Source: CADEFF01 sp964569315 (lineage in GTDB: Bacteria; Pseudomonadota; Alphaproteobacteria; Dongiales; Dongiaceae). Taken from it: a stretch of DNA of 50,823 nt. This document shows positions 32,738-40,834 of the stretch, in pieces; positions within the stretch are counted from its first letter, which is position 1, and each line of letters opens with the position of its first letter. Position numbers and translations under genes: made by a program. Location: assembly GCA_964569315.1 (NCBI GenBank), contig CAZMUZ010000014.1:1-50823 (forward strand). The letters run 5' to 3'. The notes beneath the pieces are model-generated. The model was given only the letters and a program-made list of their open reading frames with translations. It did not search any database and was not told the origin of the DNA.

Positions 32738-33880
32738 TCAGTCCTCCAGCAGATAGCCCTGCCGGCCCGCCAGCGGTTTCGTGCCGACGACCTTGGCGAG
32801 GCTGTCGCCGGGCCGCACCAGCTTGTGAAGCGCGCGCGAGAGCAGGAGGCCGTCGGTGGAAACCCGGATCGGCGTGCGGGCCCTGGCGGGATTCTCCGCC
32901 ATCGGATCGACGAGCTCCGCCAGCAGCTCGCCCGTCTTCATGCGGGCGCCCGGCACGCGCTTGTAGGCGACGATGCCGGCGGCGGGCGCCCGCACCACCT
33001 CGCAGGCCTCGAGCGGGGTCGCTTCGGCCGGAAGGCGCGGCAGCGGGCCCGGATCGCCCGCCACGACCCCGCGGCGTTGCAGGAAGCGGAAGAGGGCGCG
33101 CGCGTCGGGCTCCGCCAGCTCGTCGAACACGTCTGCCTGGCCGCGCAGTTCCACCGTGGCGGCGAGGCAGGCCGGCGGCAGCGGGGTCTCGGGGCCCAGC
33201 GTCGTCGCGAGCTTCACGAAGGGCGTGCTGAAGGTCTCGTCGAAGGAGCGCCCGCCGGAATCCTCCGCGAGGAGCTGCGCCGCGCTGCCGAGTTCGGCCG
33301 CGAGATCGCGCGCCTCGGGCCAGTGCTGCGGGATGAGGAAGAGATGCAGCAGGGAATCGCTGTCGCAATGGATGTCGAGCACGATGTCGGCATCGTAGGC
33401 GAGCGCGGCGAGCGCAAGGCGCAGGCTCGAGAGCTCGCTGGTGGCCGTCATCTCGGCGATGGCGGCACCCATCGCCTGCCGCACGACAGCGACGTTCCTC
33501 GCCGGGTCGGGGCCGAGCTTGCCGCGCACGCGGTCGGCGAGGCCGGCGGAGAGATCGGGCCAGTTGCGGTTGAAATTGCCGCCGCCGCCGAGCTCGTAGC
33601 GCCCGACATGGTCGAAATTGAGATATTGCGCGAGGCCGATCGGATTGGCGGCGGGAACCAGGAGGATCTCGCCGCGAATCTCGCCGCGCGCTTCGGCGGC
33701 ATCGAGCATCCGGGCGAGGTGATGCTGCGCCAGCATGGCCGGAAATTAGTCGGCATGGAGCGAGGCCTGGAGATAGGCCTTGGGGCGCGCGCCCGCGCTG
33801 CCGTACCGGTGCAGCAGCAGATGACGCGTGCTGCCGGGGCTGCTGCTGATGAGGGGGATGCGCTGGATCGATTTCCCCAT
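32738..33880 (-). pseudogene. Succinylglutamate desuccinylase/aspartoacylase (M14) family gene with an in-frame stop
   Basis: The intact frame runs from Met at 33880 (MGKSIQRIPLISSSPGSTRH) to 32738, but codon 45 at 33748-33746 is TAA. The frame continues unbroken on both sides: the peptide reads LQASLHAD-stop-FPAMLAQHHL. Family members have HxxE at this spot, so the stop replaces the zinc-ligand Glu (a single GAA-to-TAA change would do it). Downstream features are intact: NFNRNWPDLS, the second zinc His in VLDIHCDSDS, the catalytic Glu in ATVELRG, and a C-terminal lipoyl-like barrel (EVVRAPAAGIVAYKRVPGA). A restart at Met 33736 would give 332 residues without the first two zinc ligands. A true mutation, a sequencing error or a recoded codon are all possible. 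Confidence 0.85.
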
Positions 33881-33948
33881 GGCGCGGCTCTCGCTGAAAG
33901 GACGGCGCGCCCGCGCGCAACCCTTGCGGGCGTGCTAAGGCTTTCAGT

Positions 33949-34584
33949 ATGACCGAGGTGCCGCGGCAAATCCAAGCGCTGGCCGGAGCCTTCGCCCGCC
34001 ATATGGCGGATGCGGCCCTGCCCGAGGACGTGGCGTCTCGCTTCGATCGCGGCTTGTCGGGGCTTTCCGATGCGCCGCCCGCCCCGCCGCCCGCGCGATG
34101 CGATCCGCCGGTTTCGGCGCTTCGTCACTGGGTGGCCGCGATCCATGCCGTGCAGCAAGGGCGGGCGGCGGCGGTCGCGGTTTCGCTCGAGGCGCTGGCG
34201 CCGGCGCTGCGCTGGACGCAGAATCCGAACTATCGCGCGGCGCCGCCCTCGCCGGATTTTCTCGCGAACTACGGCTACGCGCAGCTCGCCGGGCCGCCGG
34301 ATGTGCCGACCCTGCTGGTGACGGAGACCTTGGCCTTCGGCCTGCTGCTGCTCGGGCCGGGGCTGCTCTATCCCTCGCATCGCCATCCCGCCGCGGAGAT
34401 CTATCTGCCGCTGACGGCGGCGGCGTGGCAGCGGGGCGAGGCGGGCTGGCGGCGGGTGCCGGCGGGCGAGCCGATCTATCATCCGCCGCATCTCGCCCAT
34501 GCGACGCGGGCCGGTGAAAACCCGCTGCTCGCGCTCTATCTGTGGCAGGGCGATCTCGCGACCGCCGCGCGGATCGGCGGCTGA
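33949..34584 (+). CDS. DMSP-lyase-family cupin protein
   Basis: 211 residues. The C-terminal cupin has metal ligands in the order seen in DddL/DddQ/DddW-type proteins: PSHRHPAAEIYLPL (His-x-His-x4-Glu-x-Tyr, including the catalytic Tyr position) and the distal His in PPHLAHATRA. The conserved WTQNPNY and FLANYGYAQLAGP segments precede it, as in the Pfam DMSP_lyase family. Members of the family include both true dimethylsulfoniopropionate lyases and proteins with no proven activity; terrestrial genomes carry many of the latter. The start is 68 bases from the divergent M14 gene. I call the family confidently but not the activity. Confidence 0.82.
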   Translation: MTEVPRQIQALAGAFARHMADAALPEDVASRFDRGLSGLSDAPPAPPPARCDPPVSALRHWVAAIHAVQQGRAAAVAVSLEALAPALRWTQNPNYRAAPPSPDFLANYGYAQLAGPPDVPTLLVTETLAFGLLLLGPGLLYPSHRHPAAEIYLPLTAAAWQRGEAGWRRVPAGEPIYHPPHLAHATRAGENPLLALYLWQGDLATAARIGG

Positions 34585-34680
34585 ACGACGCACATCGCGG
34601 CGATCAAACCCCTGTCGAAGGCCCGTGCCGGTGCGCCGAAAACGCGCGAGGGCCGGGAACGAGGATGGTATAAGGCCGGC

Positions 34681-36942
34681 ATGGCATTGACGGGCGATTC
34701 TCCGGCCAGGGCAGGCGGCGCCACGCCGCCCTATCTCGCCAATTTGAACGAGGCGCAGCGCGCCGCCGTCGAGGCGGTGGACGGGCCGCTGCTGGTGCTG
34801 GCCGGGGCGGGCACCGGCAAGACGCGCGTGCTGACGAGCCGGCTCGCCCATCTGCTGATGACCGGTCGCGCGCGCCCGGCCGAAATCCTTGCCGTCACCT
34901 TCACCAACAAGGCGGCGCGCGAAATGAAGGATCGCGTCGCGCGCATCGTCGGCCGCAGCACGGAAGGGTGGTGGCTCGGCACCTTCCATGCGCTCGCGGC
35001 CCGGATCCTGCGCCGCCATGCCGAGCTGGTCGGGCTGCAGCCGAACTTCACCATCCTCGACACCGACGACCAGCTCCGCCTGCTGAAGCAGGTCCTGGCG
35101 GCGACCGACATCGACGACAAGCGCTGGCCGCCGCGCGCGGTGCTCGCCGTGATCGAGCGCTGGAAGGATCGCGGTCTCTCGTCCGACAGGCTTCGGCCGG
35201 AAGATGCCGGGGATGTTGCCGGGGGGCGGGCGGTCGAGATCTACGCGGAATATCAGGGCCGTCTCCGCACCCTCAACGCCACGGATTTCGGCGACCTGCT
35301 GCTGCACAACCTGACGATCTTCACGAAGCACCCCGAAGTGCTCGATCGCTACCAGTCGCAGTTCAAATACATCCTGGTGGACGAGTATCAGGATACCAAC
35401 GTCTCGCAATATCTCTGGCTGCGGCTGCTCGCCCAGAAGCACCGCAATCTCTGCTGCGTCGGCGACGACGACCAGTCGATCTATGGTTGGCGCGGCGCCG
35501 AGGTCGGCAACATCCTGCGGTTCGAGGAGGACATGCCGGGGGCCCGGATCGTCCGGCTCGAACGCAACTACCGCTCGACCCCGCATATCCTCGCCGCCGC
35601 TTCCGGGCTCATCGCCAGGAACGAGGGCAGGCTCGGCAAGACGCTCTGGACCGAGGGCGATCCCGGCGAGAAGGTCATGCTGCGCGGGCTCTGGGACGGC
35701 GAGGCGGAGGCGCGCTTCGTCGGCGACGAGATCGAATCGCTCCAGCGCAAGCAGGTGTCACTCGGGCAGGTCGCGATCCTGGTGCGCGCCGGCTTCCAGA
35801 CCCGCGAGTTCGAGGAGCGCTTCCTCACGATCGGCCTGCCCTACCGGGTCATCGGCGGCCCGCGCTTCTACGAGCGGCAGGAGATCCGCGATGCGCTCGC
35901 CTATCTCCGCCTGGTCAATCAGCCGGCCGACGATCTCGCCTTCGAACGGATCGTCAACCTGCCGCGCCGGGGCATCGGCGACACCAGCCTGCAGGCGCTG
36001 CACCGGCTCGCGCGGCCGGCGGGCATCTCGCTGGTCGAAGCCGGGCGACGCATGGTCGAAACCGACGAGCTGCGGCCCGCGGCGCGTCGGGCGCTCGGCG
36101 GCTTTCTCGGCGATCTCGACCGGTGGCGCGGCTTCGCCGAGACGCTGTCGCATGTCGAGCTTGCGGAGCGGATGCTGGACGAATCCGGCTATACGGGCAT
36201 GTGGCAGGCGGACCGTTCGCCCGATGCGCCGGGCCGCCTCGAGAACCTCAAGGAACTCGTCGTCGCCATGGCCGAGTTCGAGACGCTCGGCGGCTTCCTC
36301 GAACATGTGAGCCTGGTCATGGAGAACGCCGAGGGCAATCCCGGCGACATGGTCAGCCTCATGACCCTGCACAGCGCCAAGGGCCTCGAGTTCGACTATG
36401 TGTTCCTGCCGGGCTGGGAGGAAGGCGTGTTCCCGCATCAGCGTGCGCTCGACGAGAGCGGCGGCGCCGGTCTCGAGGAGGAGCGTCGCCTCGCCTATGT
36501 GGGGCTCACCCGCGCGCGGCGGCGCGCCTTCGTCTCCTACGCCGCAAACCGGCGCATCCACAATCTCTGGCAGAGCCTCATCCCCTCGCGCTTCGTCGAC
36601 GAGCTGCCGGCGGCGGCGATCGAGCGCTTCGTCGATGCCGGCCTCTATGGATCGGGCGGCGGCCAGACGGAATGGGGCGGCGGGAATTTCGGCGGCGCAC
36701 GCGGCGGTCTCGCGGAACGGCGGCCGACGCGCTTCGCGCGTGGCGCCCAGCCGCGGCTGATCGCGGCGACGCCGGCCGGCGACGGCCGCGGCTTCGAGGC
36801 GGGCGAGCGGGTGTTCCATCTCAAGTTCGGCTATGGGACGGTCACCGCGTCCGAAGGCGACAAGCTCGAGATCGCGTTCGACAAGGCCGGCACCAAGCGC
36901 GTCATGGCGAGCTTCGTCATGCCGGCCGAGAAGGCGGGATGA
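34681..36942 (+). CDS. uvrD: UvrD/PcrA-type superfamily 1 DNA helicase
   Basis: 753 residues. Helicase motifs in order are Q (LNEAQRAAV), I/Walker A (LAGAGTGKTRVL), Ia (AVTFTNKAAREMKDR), II (ILVDEYQDTN), III (CCVGDDDQSIYGWRGAEV), IV (RLERNYRSTPHIL), V (MTLHSAKGLEFDYVFLPGWEEG, read in segments) and VI (EERRLAYVGLTRARRRAFVSY). The C-terminal Tudor-like RNA polymerase-interaction domain, FEAGERVFHLKFGYGTVTASEGDK (read in segments), is present. It unwinds DNA 3' to 5' in nucleotide-excision and mismatch repair. prmA overlaps its stop by ATGA. Confidence 0.96.
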   Translation: MALTGDSPARAGGATPPYLANLNEAQRAAVEAVDGPLLVLAGAGTGKTRVLTSRLAHLLMTGRARPAEILAVTFTNKAAREMKDRVARIVGRSTEGWWLGTFHALAARILRRHAELVGLQPNFTILDTDDQLRLLKQVLAATDIDDKRWPPRAVLAVIERWKDRGLSSDRLRPEDAGDVAGGRAVEIYAEYQGRLRTLNATDFGDLLLHNLTIFTKHPEVLDRYQSQFKYILVDEYQDTNVSQYLWLRLLAQKHRNLCCVGDDDQSIYGWRGAEVGNILRFEEDMPGARIVRLERNYRSTPHILAAASGLIARNEGRLGKTLWTEGDPGEKVMLRGLWDGEAEARFVGDEIESLQRKQVSLGQVAILVRAGFQTREFEERFLTIGLPYRVIGGPRFYERQEIRDALAYLRLVNQPADDLAFERIVNLPRRGIGDTSLQALHRLARPAGISLVEAGRRMVETDELRPAARRALGGFLGDLDRWRGFAETLSHVELAERMLDESGYTGMWQADRSPDAPGRLENLKELVVAMAEFETLGGFLEHVSLVMENAEGNPGDMVSLMTLHSAKGLEFDYVFLPGWEEGVFPHQRALDESGGAGLEEERRLAYVGLTRARRRAFVSYAANRRIHNLWQSLIPSRFVDELPAAAIERFVDAGLYGSGGGQTEWGGGNFGGARGGLAERRPTRFARGAQPRLIAATPAGDGRGFEAGERVFHLKFGYGTVTASEGDKLEIAFDKAGTKRVMASFVMPAEKAG

Positions 36943-37829
36943 CGCTGCGGCCGCGCGCAGCGCTTTGGCAGATCCGGTTCGAGCTCGCCGCCGGCGCCAC
37001 CCGGGCGATCGCCGCCGCGGACGCCATCCTGGAGCCGTCCGCGCTGTCCCTCTCCCGCTTCGAAGCCGCGAAGGGCAGGCGGTGGCGGTTCGAGGCGCTG
37101 CTCGAAGGTGCGCCGCCCAGGCCCCTGATCGCGGCGCTCGCTGCGGCGACCTGCCTGCCGGCGGCGCGGTTTCATGCAGCACCCCTGCCGGAACGGGACT
37201 GGGTCGCGGAAAGCCAGGCGAAGCTGCCCGCGCTGCGGGCCGGGCGTTTCTTTCTCCATGGCTCGCATTTCCGGGGTCGTATCCCGAAGGCGAGCCTGCC
37301 GCTCGCCATCGATGCGGGGATCGCCTTCGGGACCGGCCGGCACGAAACCACCAGGGCCTGCCTGCTCGCTCTCGACGGGCTCGCCGGACGGCAATTGCGC
37401 AACCCGCTCGATCTCGGCTGCGGCACCGGGGTGCTCGCGCTCGCGATGGCGAAACTCTGGGGCGTGACGGTGCTGGCGGCCGACAACGATCCCGATGCCG
37501 TCAAGGTCGCACGGGAGAACGCCGAGCGGAATGGGCTCGCGGCGCTCGTCCGCGCGGTCCGCTCCGAAGGCTACGCGGCCGCGGCGCTTCGCCGGCGCGC
37601 GCCCTTCGACCTCATCGCCGCCAACATCCTCGCCGATCCGCTGATCGAGATGGCGCCCGCGCTCGTTCGTCACCTGGCGCCCGGCGGATGGGCGCTCCTG
37701 TCGGGCCTGCTGATCGCACAGGAGCGGGCCGTGCTCGAGGCGCATCGCGCCCTCGGCCTGCGTCTCGAACGCCGGCATCGCCTCGGCGACTGGTCGGCGC
37801 TGCTGCTGCGCCGTCCGGCCAATCGATAG
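36939..37829 (+). CDS. prmA: Ribosomal protein L11 methyltransferase PrmA
   Basis: 296 residues. An N-terminal substrate-recognition domain (~1-115, divergent, with WQIRFELAAG and ERDWVAESQAKLPALRAGRFFLHG) leads into the class I SAM methyltransferase domain. Motif I is LDLGCGTGVLALAMAKLWG, motif II LAADNDPDAVKVARENAERNG, and the PrmA-specific FGTGRHETTRACLLAL and DLIAANILADPLIEM follow. PrmA trimethylates the N-terminus and lysines of L11. The ATGA overlap with uvrD indicates coupling. A bidirectional terminator follows. Confidence 0.93.
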   Translation: MTLRPRAALWQIRFELAAGATRAIAAADAILEPSALSLSRFEAAKGRRWRFEALLEGAPPRPLIAALAAATCLPAARFHAAPLPERDWVAESQAKLPALRAGRFFLHGSHFRGRIPKASLPLAIDAGIAFGTGRHETTRACLLALDGLAGRQLRNPLDLGCGTGVLALAMAKLWGVTVLAADNDPDAVKVARENAERNGLAALVRAVRSEGYAAAALRRRAPFDLIAANILADPLIEMAPALVRHLAPGGWALLSGLLIAQERAVLEAHRALGLRLERRHRLGDWSALLLRRPANR

Positions 37830-37857
37830 CTGTTGGTGGTTGCGGTCGCCGCAAAGT

Positions 37858-37895
37858 GAAACGGCGGCTCCCCCTCGCGGGAGAACCGCCGTTTC
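37858..37895. terminator. Bidirectional terminator between prmA and the DUF1127 gene
   Basis: Outer stem GAAACGGCGG (37858-37867) / CCGCCGTTTC (37886-37895), with inner CTCCC/GGGAG. Both strands have A/T at the base of the stem. It separates two converging genes. Confidence 0.82.
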
Positions 37896-37925
37896 GTCGG
37901 CCGGCCGTCCCGAAGGACGGCGGAT

Positions 37926-38507
37926 TTACGCAGCGCGTGGCGCGCGGCTGTTGGCGTTCGCCGCGCTGTTGAGCGAGCGAACCGCGAGCTCTTCGGCGAC
38001 GGGAGCCATGTCGCTCCGGGCGAACCCCATCTCCGCCAGCGTCCGGGCGCCGTCCTGGGCGACCGGGCGCTGCGAGGCTGCCGCCCAGACCGGGCGGGCA
38101 CCCGTCAGGCGCCGGACCAGCGCCGGGATCTCGTCGCGGCTGATGCCGATGTCGTTCAGCATCCGGTCGTCGAGGGCCATGAGGTTGTCATAGGCCCGGC
38201 GGCGGCGGATATAGCGCACGACCGGTCGAACCAGCGCCGTCTCGAGGAACGCGCCGAGGCCGAACGAACCGCCCGTCGGAACGGCCTGATCGGCCGTCAC
38301 GGTCGCGACGCGATCGATGTCGGCGCGAACGATGCCGATATCGGCCAGCGTCCGGTCGGAAAGCTCGCCCAGCTCGTGGGCGACCTGGCGCCGCACGGCC
38401 GCGTGGCGGAACCGCGCGACCAGCGCACCGACAAAACCAGTGGCGCGGGGAGCCAGCGTATCCGCCTGGCCGACCATCGCCTTCTCGACTTCCGTAAACC
38501 GGGTCAT
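37926..38507 (-). CDS. Multi-repeat DUF1127 protein
   Basis: 193 residues, starting MTRFTEVEKAMVGQADTLAPR. Two DUF1127 cores are clear: QVAHELGELSDRTLADIGIVRADID (~55-80) and AYDNLMALDDRMLNDIGISRDEIPAL (~115-140). A third, weaker repeat at the end reads ARTLAEMGFARSDMAPVAEEL. Typical DUF1127 proteins carry one core in 45-75 residues, so this triple layout is unusual. DUF1127 proteins are often induced by stress and several bind RNA. It is transcribed away from aminopeptidase P, with a dyad-rich AT region between. Confidence 0.87.
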   Translation of the reverse strand: MTRFTEVEKAMVGQADTLAPRATGFVGALVARFRHAAVRRQVAHELGELSDRTLADIGIVRADIDRVATVTADQAVPTGGSFGLGAFLETALVRPVVRYIRRRRAYDNLMALDDRMLNDIGISRDEIPALVRRLTGARPVWAAASQRPVAQDGARTLAEMGFARSDMAPVAEELAVRSLNSAANANSRAPRAA

Positions 38508-38565
38508 CTGTCCAATCCGTTCTATAAGCGTCAAATCTTGCCGGCTGCATTGCCCGGCTACCGAT

Positions 38566-38623
38566 GCCCCTTTATATAAGGGGCGCAGCGCATCCCGGGA
38601 GGGGTTTTGCTGCATCGCAGCAA
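38566..38623. promoter_or_regulatory. Two hairpins upstream of the DUF1127 gene
   Basis: GCCCCTT-TATAT-AAGGGGC (38566-38584) and the 17-bp TTGCTGC-ATC-GCAGCAA (38607-38623) are perfect dyads in the leader/promoter region of the leftward DUF1127 gene. They could form RNA structures in the 5' leader or be protein sites. Confidence 0.6.
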
Positions 38624-38651
38624 TGCAGTGGTGGCATGGACAGACAAAATA

Positions 38652-38690
38652 TTGTCACATTTTGCATATCACTTAAATTTTACGTGATAT
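38652..38690 (+). promoter_or_regulatory. Promoter and overlapping operator of the aminopeptidase P gene
   Basis: TTGTCA (38652-38657), a 16-base spacer and TAAATT (38674-38679) give a plausible sigma-70 promoter. The dyad ATATCAC (38666-38672) / GTGATAT (38684-38690) with an 11-bp centre covers the -10 box, the classic position for a repressor. The predicted start site is about 18 bases before the GTG codon. Confidence 0.6.
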
Positions 38691-38703
38691 AGGGACCGCC
38701 CCC

Positions 38704-40800
38704 GTGGACCAGCCTTCCAACCCCCAGGCCGCCTCCGTTTCTCCGGCAACCCCGGAGGGGGCTGCTGCCGCTCTTTCCGCCTTGCAGAAGCGCTTGGCCG
38801 CGGCGGGTTCTCGTATGGAACTCAATCAGTTGACGAAGCTTTTGGAAGGTGTCTGGGCGGCGCCGCCCGGCGAACGCCCGGCCGACTGGCTGCGCTTGCT
38901 GGACATCGAACCCGCGGCCGATCTCAAGGCCGATCTGCTCGCTTTCGCCGCCCGGCGCCGGGAGGCGAAGGCGGCGACCCCGGCCGACCTCAAACCGGTC
39001 CGGGCGGGGCGTCTTGCTGCATTGCGAAATGAACTTGTGCGGCAAGGCCTCGCCGGTTTTCTCATCCCGCGCGCGGACGAATTCCAGGGCGAGTATGTGC
39101 CGCCGCGGGCGGAGCGGCTGGCCTGGCTCACGGGCTTTACCGGCTCGGCCGGCATCGCCGTGGTGCTGACGGAGAAGGCCGCGATCTTCGTCGACGGCCG
39201 CTACACGCTCCAGGTCCGCGAGGAAGCCGACGGCACCCTCTACGATTTCGGCCACGTCACCGATTCGCCGCCCGAGAAGTGGCTGCTCGAGAACCTTCCG
39301 GCCGGCGCGAAGCTCGGCTTCGACCCCTGGCTCCATACGGTCGATGGGCTTGCCGCGGTCCGGCAGGCGGTCGCGGCGAAAGGCGGCACGCTGACGGCGG
39401 TCTCGTCCAATCCGGTCGACGCCGTCTGGAGCGATCAGCCGCCGCCGCCGATCGCGCCCGTGGTGCCGCATCCGCTCGCCTTCACCGGCCGCGAGGCGAG
39501 CGACAAGCGCGAGAAGATCGGCGCCGAGCTGGCGGCCGCCGGCCTCGATGCCGCGATCATCACCCAGCCTGCGTCGCTCGCCTGGCTGCTCAATCTGCGC
39601 GGCGCGGACGTGCCGCGCACCCCGCTGCCGCTCGGATTTGCGGTGCTGCACAAGGACGGCACGGTCGATCTCTTCATGGAGCCGCTGAAGCTGGTGCGCG
39701 AGCTGCCGCAGCATCTCGGCAATGGCGTGGCGGTGGCCTCGCCCGAGAATTTCGGACCGGCGCTCGACCGCCTCGGCCTCGCCAAGCGTCGCGTGCTGGT
39801 CGATCGCGGCAGCGCCGGGGTCTGGGTCGTCGACCGGCTGAAGAATGCCGGCGCCGATCTCGTGATGGGCGAGGACCCGTGCGCGATGCAGAAGGCCTGC
39901 AAGAACCGGGTCGAGCTCGACGGCATGCGCGCGGCCCATCGCCGCGACGGGGTGGCCGTGACGCGCTTCCTCGCCTGGCTCGCGAGGTCGGCCGGCGGCG
40001 GCAAGGTCAGCGAGATGGAAGCGTCGGAGAAGCTCGCCGGCTTCCGGCGCCAGAACGAGAATTTTCGCGACTTGAGCTTCGATACGATCTCCGGGGCGGG
40101 ACCGAACGGCGCCGTGGTGCATTACCGCGCGAACGCGCGCACCAACCGCCTGATCACGCCGGGCGAGCTCTATCTCGTCGATTCCGGCGGGCAGTATCTC
40201 GACGGCACGACCGACATCACGCGGACCGTCGCGATCGGGACGCCCCCGGACGAGGCGCGCGACCGCTTCACCCGCGTGCTCAAGGGCCATATCGCGCTCG
40301 GCGCGGCGCGTTTTCCGCGCGGCACCTCGGGAAGCCAGCTCGACGCGCTCGCGCGCGCCTCGCTCTGGCAGGCCGGTCTCGACTACGACCACGGCACCGG
40401 GCACGGCGTCGGCAGCTATCTCAGCGTGCATGAGGGGCCGCAGCGCATCTCGAAGATCCCGAACCGCGTGCCGCTGCTGCCCGGCATGATCGTCTCGAAC
40501 GAGCCCGGCTACTACAAGACCGGCGCCTACGGTATCCGCATCGAGAACCTGGTGGCTGTGGTGCGCCTCGAAGCGCCGAAGGAAGGCGTGCCCGAGCTCT
40601 ATGGTTTCGAGACCATCACGCTCGCGCCGATCGATCGCAACCTCGTCGATCTCGCGCTCATGGCGCCGGCCGAGATCGCCTGGCTCGACGCCTATCACGC
40701 GCGGGTGCGCAACGCGTTGACTCCGCTGCTCGATGCCGAAACCGCAGCCTGGCTCGCGGCGGCGACGGCGCCGCTCGCGGATAGAAAAACCGCCGTCTGA
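38704..40800 (+). CDS. pepP: Xaa-Pro aminopeptidase (M24B, three-domain type)
   Basis: 698 residues from GTG at 38704. A long three-domain X-prolyl aminopeptidase with two creatinase-like N-terminal domains (GFLIPRADEFQGEYVPPRAERLAWLTGFTGSAG, read in segments; AAIITQPASLAWLLNLRGADVPRTP) and a C-terminal catalytic domain. All five metal ligands are intact: DSGGQYLDGTTDITRT (two Asp), GTGHGVGSYLSVHE (His), SNEPGYYKTG (Glu) and GIRIENLVAV (Glu). It removes N-terminal residues before proline and is dimeric and cytosolic. An ATG at 38816 is an alternative start. It serves as an in-window contrast to the ligand-less M24 pair at 20-22 kb. Confidence 0.93.
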   Translation: MDQPSNPQAASVSPATPEGAAAALSALQKRLAAAGSRMELNQLTKLLEGVWAAPPGERPADWLRLLDIEPAADLKADLLAFAARRREAKAATPADLKPVRAGRLAALRNELVRQGLAGFLIPRADEFQGEYVPPRAERLAWLTGFTGSAGIAVVLTEKAAIFVDGRYTLQVREEADGTLYDFGHVTDSPPEKWLLENLPAGAKLGFDPWLHTVDGLAAVRQAVAAKGGTLTAVSSNPVDAVWSDQPPPPIAPVVPHPLAFTGREASDKREKIGAELAAAGLDAAIITQPASLAWLLNLRGADVPRTPLPLGFAVLHKDGTVDLFMEPLKLVRELPQHLGNGVAVASPENFGPALDRLGLAKRRVLVDRGSAGVWVVDRLKNAGADLVMGEDPCAMQKACKNRVELDGMRAAHRRDGVAVTRFLAWLARSAGGGKVSEMEASEKLAGFRRQNENFRDLSFDTISGAGPNGAVVHYRANARTNRLITPGELYLVDSGGQYLDGTTDITRTVAIGTPPDEARDRFTRVLKGHIALGAARFPRGTSGSQLDALARASLWQAGLDYDHGTGHGVGSYLSVHEGPQRISKIPNRVPLLPGMIVSNEPGYYKTGAYGIRIENLVAVVRLEAPKEGVPELYGFETITLAPIDRNLVDLALMAPAEIAWLDAYHARVRNALTPLLDAETAAWLAAATAPLADRKTAV

Positions 40801-40806
40801 GGCGGC
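40784..40806 (-). terminator. Terminator of the recN-ligA operon
   Basis: On the minus strand CCGCC-TCAGAC-GGCGG is followed by TTTTTC. The stem is short (5-6 bp) but the T-tract is good. It overlaps the pepP stop region. Confidence 0.65.
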
Positions 40807-40834
40807 GGGGGAGGGCGCCGCACCGGCGGGCGCG

